From Candidatus Halarchaeoplasma halalkaliphilum (GTDB lineage: Archaea > Thermoplasmatota > Thermoplasmata > Halarchaeoplasmatales > Halarchaeoplasmataceae): 7,826 nucleotides of DNA. The notes below the pieces were generated by a model. It searched no databases. It saw only the letters and a list, made by a program, of their open reading frames with translations, and was not told the origin of the DNA. This document shows, in pieces, positions 1-5,626 of the stretch (the stretch's first letter is position 1; each line of letters starts with the position of its first letter). The stretch is taken from the NCBI GenBank assembly GCA_007133925.1, contig SLLU01000021.1, positions 1 through 7,826 on the forward strand, written 5' to 3'. Made by a program: the position numbers and the translations under genes.

Positions 1-795
1 GGCTCGAAGCCGGAGGTGGGTGAGAAGGCCGCCGAAGAGGCCTACGAACAATTCGACGCCTTACTCGAAGACCAGGATATCGTATTCCTCACCTGCGGAC
101 TTGGCGGAGGCACCGGAACCGGTTCCATAGGTGCCATCGCAAGACTGGCAAAGGAGAAGGGGGCACTGACCATCGCAGTTATGACGAAGCCTTTCACGTC
201 CGAAGGAAAATCCAGGGAACAGAACGCTCTATGGGGCATAGACCGGTTGAAAGAGTATGTGGATACACTGATCGTTATACCCAACGATAAATTGGTGGAA
301 CTCTACCCGAGAATGTCCCTGAACAAGGCCTTCATGATAGCGGACGAGATACTGATGCGGTCCATAAAAGGTATAACCGAGATGATAACGAAGCCGGGTA
401 TAGTTAACCTGGACTACAACGATCTGAAAACTGTTATGCAGGGCGCTGGCATGGCCATGGTGGGCATGGGAGAATCCACCGCCACTGGGGATCAGAGGGC
501 TTTGGAGGCCATAGAAGAGGCAATCAGATCACCCCTTCTTGATGTTGACATACACGGAGCAAGGGGCGCTCTGATAAACGTTACAGGAGGAAACAGCATG
601 ACCATAAGGGAAGCGGAACTAGTGGCCGAGGAGGTCGAAAAAATGATAAGTCCCGATGCCCATATAATATGGGGATGCAACGTGGACCCGTCCCTGGAGG
701 ACACACTGAGGGTCATGCTCGTGACCACAGGTATCAAATCCAAGCACTTCATACCTGCCGAGAAAAAGGTGAAGAAGATACAGAGGATAGCTTAG
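1..795 (+). CDS. ftsZ: cell division GTPase FtsZ, 5'-truncated by the window edge
   Basis: This is the tubulin-like GTPase that polymerises into the division ring at the inner membrane face. The reading frame is open from base 1 and shows 264 residues; roughly the first 90-110 residues lie upstream. The visible part begins just before the family's PEVGEKAA segment. The tubulin signature GGGTGTGS (visible residues 35-42) binds GTP phosphates. KPF..EG and VIPND follow. The T7 loop N-x-D-x-x-D (visible N136, D138, D141; bases 406-423) completes the active site of the neighbouring subunit. The C-terminal domain ends near RVMLVTTG, followed by only a short basic tail ending KKVKKIQRIA, so there is no long linker. 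The GTG at 16 is internal, not a start. Archaea often carry two paralogues (FtsZ1, FtsZ2); I cannot assign which this is. Its last 47 bases overlap the convergent ureohydrolase gene. Confidence 0.97.
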   Translation, partial: GSKPEVGEKAAEEAYEQFDALLEDQDIVFLTCGLGGGTGTGSIGAIARLAKEKGALTIAVMTKPFTSEGKSREQNALWGIDRLKEYVDTLIVIPNDKLVELYPRMSLNKAFMIADEILMRSIKGITEMITKPGIVNLDYNDLKTVMQGAGMAMVGMGESTATGDQRALEAIEEAIRSPLLDVDIHGARGALINVTGGNSMTIREAELVAEEVEKMISPDAHIIWGCNVDPSLEDTLRVMLVTTGIKSKHFIPAEKKVKKIQRIA

Positions 796-1558
796 AGCCC
801 AGTATTTCGTATACCAACCTGGCCGCCAGATTGGAAGTTATACCGGCGGGGTCATAGGGCGGAGAGACCTCCATGATATCGAACCCCACCAGTCTGGGGG
901 ATAATTCTCTTATGAGTCCTTTCAGTAGGAGAGGTTCCAGACCGAAGGGTTCCGGATTACCCACGCCGGGAGCATAGGCGGGATCCACCACGTCCATGTC
1001 CACGGACAGATAAATCCTGTTGCCCTTGATGGACTGGCTGATTTTTTTTACCGGGTCATCCCATGAGTTGACCTCAAAGGATGTGAGGTAGGGAGGCAGA
1101 ACGCCCTCTTCCATCTCATCGGAGGATATGGACCTCACACCGCACACCAGGAGTTCGCTGGCTATCTCGGATACCCTGCGTGATGCCGTGGCGTGACTGT
1201 TCTTCATCCCCTCGTAGGTGTCCCTGTGATCCAGGTGGGCATCGAGTATGAGTACGCTTAATTCATCAGTATATGCGGACACCGCATGGGGTGTTATGGA
1301 ATGCTCACCCCCCAGTATTATGGGGAATTTTTCATCATCCAGTATCTTCCTGACGGCTTTCTTTACCGAGGGCCCCATATCTTCAGGTGAATATTCCACG
1401 ATATCACCCATGTCGTGAAAGGGCATGGTGCTCAAGTCCACACCGTACTCCATCATGAAGGGTTCAAAACAGTAGGAGGCTTCACGTATAACTGAGGGTG
1501 CCTCTGCAGTACCCTGGCGAAATGAAGAAGTTTTATCGAAGGGGACCCCGAGCACCAC
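749..1558 (-). CDS. speB: agmatinase-family ureohydrolase (SpeB-like)
   Basis: This is a cytosolic binuclear manganese ureohydrolase, probably hydrolysing agmatine to putrescine and urea for polyamine synthesis. In some archaea the substrate is N1-aminopropylagmatine, which sequence alone cannot exclude. Numbered from the GTG at 1558, all six expected metal ligands are visible: H86 in GGEHS, D106/H108/D110 in DAHLD, and D187/D189 in SVDMDVVDP. The SHAT loop (121-124) and the closing DIMEVSPPYD are also present. The GTG at 1558 starts directly on the first beta strand (VVLGVPFD) and would lose about 16 family-like residues (FACANSDY and following). Those residues are encoded in frame upstream to an ATA at 1604-1606, which sits behind a GGTG motif, so the real start may be 1606. 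The C-terminus runs about 15 residues past the usual end, into antisense ftsZ. The gene lies directly downstream of aIF5A and is probably cotranscribed. The family is certain; the start is not. Confidence 0.93.
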   Translation of the reverse strand: MVLGVPFDKTSSFRQGTAEAPSVIREASYCFEPFMMEYGVDLSTMPFHDMGDIVEYSPEDMGPSVKKAVRKILDDEKFPIILGGEHSITPHAVSAYTDELSVLILDAHLDHRDTYEGMKNSHATASRRVSEIASELLVCGVRSISSDEMEEGVLPPYLTSFEVNSWDDPVKKISQSIKGNRIYLSVDMDVVDPAYAPGVGNPEPFGLEPLLLKGLIRELSPRLVGFDIMEVSPPYDPAGITSNLAARLVYEILGSKLSSVSSSPFSRQV

Positions 1559-1609
1559 AAATCCGGACCCGGGGTAATCGCTGTTTGCACAGGCGAAGGT
1601 TGTTATTTC

Positions 1610-1999
1610 TCACACCCTTGTTATCTTTTTTCTTCCCACGGTCTCCAGGTAATCGATCTCCTGACCCTCCTGGATCTCCTGCATCATATCATCATCATCC
1701 ACTAATAGACCGAAGGTTTCGTAGGTCACAAGGTCCATTATCTTGATCTCGTTACCTTCTTTGCTCAGTACCTGACCCTTTCGCTTGTCTATGATGGGGA
1801 CCTGTACCTTGTGGGTTACAGGGCTCACCATGCTGTGCTTCTTTCCGTCAAATATACCTATGGCCTGTATCCTGGCCTTGGCTTCGCCGTGTTTCCCGGG
1901 CTTGGAGGTGTCTATGCTCTTGATCCTGCAGGGCTCGTCATCGATCATCATGTAATGATTCACTTTGAGGTTCCTGACTTCATTCTGTTCCCATGACAT
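1610..1999 (-). CDS. eif5a: translation factor aIF5A (hypusine-containing)
   Basis: This is the archaeal homologue of eIF5A/EF-P. It binds near the ribosomal P/E sites and helps peptide-bond formation and termination at difficult sequences. The 129-residue length is typical. The N-terminal SH3-like domain carries the modification loop DTSKPGKHGEAK, in which K36 (of GKHG) is the lysine converted to deoxyhypusine or hypusine using spermidine. The second half (about 70-129) is the OB-fold domain. The start ATG at 1997-1999 gives MSWEQNEVRNLKV, a family-like N-terminus. An AGGT lies 7 bases upstream of it and a TATA-like box 30-37 bases upstream, next to the pepF stop codon. The TGA at 1610-1612 is followed almost at once by the ureohydrolase coding region in the same frame. 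That pairing fits the polyamine requirement of hypusination. Confidence 0.98.
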   Translation of the reverse strand: MSWEQNEVRNLKVNHYMMIDDEPCRIKSIDTSKPGKHGEAKARIQAIGIFDGKKHSMVSPVTHKVQVPIIDKRKGQVLSKEGNEIKIMDLVTYETFGLLVDDDDMMQEIQEGQEIDYLETVGRKKITRV

Positions 2000-2027
2000 G
2001 TTATCGACCTGTGTTATGCGTCATGTT

Positions 2028-2040
2028 ATTTAAAATATTA
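2028..2040 (-). promoter_or_regulatory. TATA-like promoter element for the aIF5A-ureohydrolase unit
   Basis: On the minus strand the bases read TATTTTAAAT, an AT-rich archaeal TATA-like box centred about 33 bases before the aIF5A ATG. With the usual 25-28 base spacing this predicts transcription starting only a few bases upstream of that ATG, so the mRNA would have a very short leader. The element overlaps the TAA stop of pepF (2038-2040), so the aIF5A unit appears to have its own promoter even though the genes are only 38 bases apart. Confidence 0.5.
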
Positions 2041-3849
2041 TGCCCGTGTTTCCTCCAGTAGCTGTTCCATGGTATCCACGTGACCCCGGAGTACCGATAG
2101 GCCCTTTTCCCAGAAATCCGGATCCGTGATGTCCACGCCTATCTCGGCGAGAAGGTCCTTGGGATCTTCAGACCCACCCTTGGAGAGCAGGTCGATGTAC
2201 TTGGGAACGAACTCCTCTCCCTGCTCCTGATAGAGACCGTAAAGTGCCAGTACCAGAAGGTCCCCGAAGGCATAGGCATAACAGTAGAAGGGATAGTGTA
2301 CGAAGTGTATGACATAGGACCACCACCAGCCGTATTCATCGGTGAGTTCAACAGAATCTCCGAACTGCTCCCGGTTGGCTTTCAACCAGAGCTCGTTTAT
2401 CTCGTCGGATTTCAACTCGCCCCGTTCCTTCCTGGCATCGTGGAGCAAGAGTTCGAAACGGGTCATGACCACCTGTCTGAAGACCGTGGCGAACTCACCC
2501 TGGAGTTTGTTACCCAGGAGGGACAGTTTTGCCTTTGGATCCTCTTCCTCAGCGAGCATATCGGAGAACAGTAGCATCTCGCCGAACACACTGGCCATCT
2601 CGGCTGTGGTGAGGGGGGTGCTCTGCTGGAGGTAACCCTTCTCCCTGGCAAGATACTGATGGACACCGTGGCCAAGCTCGTGGGCCATGGTCATGGCATC
2701 CCGGAGTGTGTCCGTGAAGTTTAGCATTATGTAAGGGTGGATGGAAGGTATGGTAGATGCACTGAAGGCACCGCCCCGTTTTCCAGGTTTCAACTGGGCA
2801 TCGATCCAAGAGTTTTCAAAGAACTTTTCCGCGATCTCTCTCATACTGGGTGAAAAACGCTCGTAGGCCTGGAGTACCTTATCCCTGCTTTCATCGTAAG
2901 TTATGCTCGAGGACAGTCCCGGGAGGGGGTTGTACCGGTCATAATCGTAGAGTTTGTCGTAACCCAGCATCTTCCTCTTCAACTCGTAGAATCGGTGTAC
3001 CATGTCCACGTTGTTCATGCATGCCTCCATCAAGGCGTCCACAGTATCCTTGTCAACCCGATTGTCCAGATTCCTGGGGGTCATGTGATGGGGATATCCC
3101 CTGAACTCACCCAGTGTGGCATGGTTGAGAACTATGTTGTTGAAAATGAAAGTAAGTATCTTGCCCTTGTCTTCCAGTGCCTTGGTCACTCCTATGGTGG
3201 CCTGCCGACGTACATCCCGGTCGTCGTGGTAGAGCAGTGAAAGTGCCTGGTCCAGTACCATCTTTCTCTCCTCTCCACCCAGCTCTATCGGCACTTCGAT
3301 ATCCCCGATGGTCTCGTCGAACAGCCTCACGAAGGCTTTCTTCCCGGTATTCTGCAGGGACTCCACCAGCTGCTCTTCCTTCTCGGACAGCATGTAAGGG
3401 GTGTACCGGCGCCAGTGGTTCATAAGACTGGAGTATTTCTTTAACTCGGGGGATCGGATATAGTCCTGGGCCTTTTTGTCGTCAAGGGACTGCCATTCCA
3501 GTTGAAAGAAGATCAGCTTGTTCTTGACCTCGCTGGACTTTTCCTGGGCCTTGGCATAGAGGGCACCCTTGTTCGGGTCCCTGGTATCAACGGAGTATGA
3601 GAGGAAGGCATATGAGCCAAGTTTACCCACGAGCTCATAGATGGCCTCGTATTCATCCAGGGCATCCCTGAACTCCCGGGGTGAAAGTTCGTTACCGGCT
3701 AAGCGGTCGCGATATGTATCTGCAAAATCCGCGGCCCTCCTGAGGGCCTCATCAAAGTCCTTTTCTATACGGGGATCGTCAGTTCCTTGATAAAAGTCAG
3801 TCAAATCCCATTGGATCCCATCTGCACTGCTGGTTTTTTCATCGGGCAT
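2038..3849 (-). CDS. pepF: oligoendopeptidase F (peptidase family M3, PepF-type)
   Basis: This is a cytosolic zinc metallopeptidase that cuts short peptides, downstream of the proteasome and other proteases in peptide recycling. From the ATG at 3849 it has 603 residues, the usual PepF size. The thermolysin-like HELGH motif supplies H390, E391 and H394 (bases 2668-2682), and E417 in TAEMASVFGE is the likely third zinc ligand. The helical N-terminal region and the C-terminal part with WWWSYVIHFVHYPFYCYAYAFG match the M3B fold. The frame stays open to a TTG at 3882 (614 residues). I prefer the ATG at 3849 because GGTG sits 5 bases upstream and a TATA-like TTTATTTT lies about 36 bases upstream; the TTG has no visible binding site. 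There is no signal peptide. It is transcribed divergently from the ribosomal LX operon. Confidence 0.96.
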   Translation of the reverse strand: MPDEKTSSADGIQWDLTDFYQGTDDPRIEKDFDEALRRAADFADTYRDRLAGNELSPREFRDALDEYEAIYELVGKLGSYAFLSYSVDTRDPNKGALYAKAQEKSSEVKNKLIFFQLEWQSLDDKKAQDYIRSPELKKYSSLMNHWRRYTPYMLSEKEEQLVESLQNTGKKAFVRLFDETIGDIEVPIELGGEERKMVLDQALSLLYHDDRDVRRQATIGVTKALEDKGKILTFIFNNIVLNHATLGEFRGYPHHMTPRNLDNRVDKDTVDALMEACMNNVDMVHRFYELKRKMLGYDKLYDYDRYNPLPGLSSSITYDESRDKVLQAYERFSPSMREIAEKFFENSWIDAQLKPGKRGGAFSASTIPSIHPYIMLNFTDTLRDAMTMAHELGHGVHQYLAREKGYLQQSTPLTTAEMASVFGEMLLFSDMLAEEEDPKAKLSLLGNKLQGEFATVFRQVVMTRFELLLHDARKERGELKSDEINELWLKANREQFGDSVELTDEYGWWWSYVIHFVHYPFYCYAYAFGDLLVLALYGLYQEQGEEFVPKYIDLLSKGGSEDPKDLLAEIGVDITDPDFWEKGLSVLRGHVDTMEQLLEETRA

Positions 3850-3858
3850 TTCTACACC
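3850..3858 (-). promoter_or_regulatory. ribosome-binding site deciding the pepF start
   Basis: On the minus strand GGTG (3855-3858) followed by TAGAA stands directly before the ATG at 3847-3849. The same GGTG at 5-6 base spacing is seen before rpl20e in this window and matches the core of the archaeal anti-Shine-Dalgarno complement GGAGGTGATC. It favours the internal ATG over the upstream TTG at 3882. Confidence 0.6.
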
Positions 3859-3880
3859 ATCAATACGTAATTGTTCATTC

Positions 3881-3890
3881 AAAATAAAGG
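3881..3890 (-). promoter_or_regulatory. TATA-like element for pepF
   Basis: The minus strand reads CCTTTATTTT, centred about 36 bases upstream of the preferred pepF ATG (3849). Transcription would start close to the GGTG ribosome-binding site, giving a leader of about 10 bases. A-rich runs lie further upstream on the same strand (3900-3918). The call rests on composition and spacing only. It also argues against the TTG start at 3882, which would lie inside the promoter. Confidence 0.4.
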
Positions 3891-3937
3891 TTTCTTAACA
3901 TTTTTTGGCGTTTTTTTATCCCGTTCACCGGGGTTAA

Positions 3938-3946
3938 TTTTTAATA
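3938..3946 (+). promoter_or_regulatory. TATA box for the rpl20e-pfdA-ftsY-PIN operon
   Basis: TTTTTAATA is a good match to the archaeal TATA consensus. A start site about 27 bases downstream (near 3968) leaves a leader of about 25 bases that contains the GGTG ribosome-binding site at 3984-3987. A small inverted repeat (CCCG at 3920-3923, CGGG at 3929-3932) lies just upstream, between this box and the divergent pepF promoter. Confidence 0.6.
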
Positions 3947-3993
3947 CCCCCTACCCATGGTAACGACCCAATAGATGATATACGGTGTTAGCG

Positions 3994-4221
3994 ATGAAGG
4001 CTTACAGGGTAAAAGGAACATTCAAGATGGGGCGAAACTGGCAGGAATTCACCAAAGAGTTCGTGGGAAAAGACGATGAGAGTGTCAGAGAGAAGGTACT
4101 GTCCGTGATAGGGAGTAAACACGGAACCAAGCGAACCAACATAAAGATAGATTCCGTAGACGAGATCGAAGCAGAAGACATACAGGATCTGGTGATTCGG
4201 GATCTTATGGAGGAGAAATAA
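3994..4221 (+). CDS. rpl20e: 50S ribosomal protein LX (eL20, L18Ae family)
   Basis: This is a small archaeal large-subunit ribosomal protein, related to the eukaryotic eL20 family. The 75-residue chain from the ATG at 3994 reads MKAYRVKGTFKMGRNWQEF, and the later segment GSKHGTKRTNIKIDSVDEI matches the LX pattern of a single beta-rich domain. The frame extends to a GTG at 3985, but that GTG forms part of the GGTG ribosome-binding motif (3984-3987) placed 6 bases before the ATG, so 3994 is preferred. The stop TAA shares one base with the pfdA ATG, so translation of the two is probably coupled. The pairing with prefoldin alpha and FtsY is a conserved euryarchaeal arrangement; the often-linked L39e, L31e and aIF6 genes are not directly upstream here. 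Confidence 0.95.
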   Translation: MKAYRVKGTFKMGRNWQEFTKEFVGKDDESVREKVLSVIGSKHGTKRTNIKIDSVDEIEAEDIQDLVIRDLMEEK

Positions 4222-4655
4222 TGGTTAATGAGAACGAGTTACGGGAAAAGATGATGGTACTGGAGACCATCAAATCCCAGATAGGCGTTGTGGAAGAGCA
4301 GAAGGAATTCGTTGATGGTTTGATAGAGGATCACGAGATGGCCAGGAAGACAGTGGAGAGCTACGCTGGCCAGGAAGATGGAGAGGAGATGTTCATACCC
4401 GTGGGTGGAAACGCCCATGTGATCTCAACGGTCAAGAAAAGCGACAGGATCCTTGTAAAATTGGGGGCCGACATTTCCGCACTCACGGAGATAGAGAAGG
4501 CGGAGGAGATCATGGAAAAAAGAAAAAAGGATCTCGTACAGACCAAGACCTCTCTGGAGAGCAGTTTGAACCGATTGGCCCAGGAATATCAAAATCTCGA
4601 AAGTGAGGTTCAAAGGGAGTATATGGAACTCCAATCCGGAATGCTGGATGAATGA
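4221..4655 (+). CDS. pfdA: prefoldin subunit alpha
   Basis: This is a subunit of the hexameric (alpha2 beta4) cytosolic chaperone that captures unfolded proteins in its coiled-coil tentacles and hands them to the thermosome. The 144-residue length is usual. Two long coiled-coil helices (about residues 5-50 and 90-140, rich in E, K, L and Q) flank a central beta-hairpin region around MFIPVGGNAHVISTVKKSD (about residues 59-77), the hallmark of the alpha class. The start overlaps the last base of the rpl20e stop (TAATG), with GGAG just upstream in the end of that gene. ftsY begins 24 bases after the pfdA stop. The beta subunit is not in the window. Confidence 0.95.
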   Translation: MVNENELREKMMVLETIKSQIGVVEEQKEFVDGLIEDHEMARKTVESYAGQEDGEEMFIPVGGNAHVISTVKKSDRILVKLGADISALTEIEKAEEIMEKRKKDLVQTKTSLESSLNRLAQEYQNLESEVQREYMELQSGMLDE

Positions 4656-4679
4656 TCACACCAAAGGGGTTGGGCAGGT

Positions 4680-5621
4680 ATGTTCGAGAAACTTAAGGAA
4701 AAGATAGCCGGTATAACCCGGTCTGGAAAAAAGGAGATAGAGGGGGATGTGGAGGGCGCCTTCGTTGACGGTTGGGGTTCCAAGATCAAGGAAAGTAAGC
4801 TGGAACCCATGTTATGGGACCTTAAGGTGGCACTTCTGGAGGCCGACGTGGCACTCCCAGTGGTGGAGGAGATTGAGGAGGAGGTCAGAGATAATCTGAT
4901 GAACAGAAAGATCGGAAGGGGATACAGTGTTGAAAAGGTCATAGAGATCGCTTTGAAGAACGCTGTCAAGTCTGCCCTGGAGATCGAGACCATAGACCTT
5001 TACGATTACGTGGACAAGTCAGAAAAGCCCGTGTCCATAATGTTCGTGGGCGTTAACGGTACTGGGAAGACCACCACCATAGCGAAGATAGTCCACAACC
5101 TCACCAAGAGAAAGCACTCCTGCGTGATAGCAGCGTCGGATACCTTCAGGGCCGGTGCCCTGGAGCAGCTCCAGATTCACGCGAACAGATTGGGTGTTAA
5201 GCTTATCAAGCACGAGAAGGGCAGCGATCCCGCTGCAGTGGGGTACGATGCCGTTGAACACGCCAGGGCGCGCAGGAAGGACGTTGTGCTCATAGATACT
5301 GCGGGAAGGATGCAGACCAACCGGAACCTCATGGACGAGATGGAGAAGATCAAGAGGGTGGTGGAACCTGACCTTATCATTTTTGTAGGTGATTCCCTGG
5401 CCGGGAACGATGCAGTGGATCAAGCTCAAAAATTCGATGAGGCGGTGGGTATACACGGGGTGATACTGTCCAAGATAGATGCGGATGCCAAGGGCGGAAG
5501 TGCTCTGTCCATCGGTCATGCCGTGGGGAAGCCCATCCTTTTTGTGGGGACCGGGGAAGGATATGACGATCTGGTACCCTTCGATGCGGACTGGATGACC
5601 CAAAGGTTGTTCGGAGATTGA
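4680..5621 (+). CDS. ftsY: signal recognition particle receptor FtsY
   Basis: This SRP-type GTPase docks SRP54-bound ribosomes at the membrane for cotranslational insertion and secretion. The 313-residue protein has a short N-terminal charged region (about 1-40), the helical N domain (to about 110) and the G domain. Motifs in order: P-loop GVNGTGKTTT (124-133), DTFRAGALEQL (154-164), DTAGR (206-210), base-specificity SKID (264-267) followed by KGG, and the closing GTGEGYDDL (290-298). The long acidic A domain of some bacterial FtsY proteins is absent, as is usual in archaea. The ATG at 4680 gives a family-like MFEKLKEKI start; GGGGT lies about 9 bases upstream. It is the third gene of the LX-prefoldin operon, and the PIN-domain gene starts at its stop codon. 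Confidence 0.98.
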   Translation: MFEKLKEKIAGITRSGKKEIEGDVEGAFVDGWGSKIKESKLEPMLWDLKVALLEADVALPVVEEIEEEVRDNLMNRKIGRGYSVEKVIEIALKNAVKSALEIETIDLYDYVDKSEKPVSIMFVGVNGTGKTTTIAKIVHNLTKRKHSCVIAASDTFRAGALEQLQIHANRLGVKLIKHEKGSDPAAVGYDAVEHARARRKDVVLIDTAGRMQTNRNLMDEMEKIKRVVEPDLIIFVGDSLAGNDAVDQAQKFDEAVGIHGVILSKIDADAKGGSALSIGHAVGKPILFVGTGEGYDDLVPFDADWMTQRLFGD

Positions 5622-5626
5622 TACAC

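Noticed and set aside
1604..1618. Stop-codon readthrough or recoding at the aIF5A TGA, giving an aIF5A-ureohydrolase fusion
   Set aside because: The frames are aligned across the TGA, but aIF5A ends at its normal length and the ureohydrolase has a family-like N-terminus. I see no selenocysteine-type structure. Separate initiation is simpler.
2296..2635. Long open frames on the strand opposite pepF
   Set aside because: They lie wholly inside pepF, whose motifs and full-length match are clear; the opposite-strand peptides show no protein-like features. The same applies to frames antisense to ftsY, the PIN gene and msrA.
3900..3918. T-runs as a transcription terminator on the + strand
   Set aside because: No + strand gene ends upstream of them; pepF runs the other way. 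They are more likely part of the divergent promoter region.
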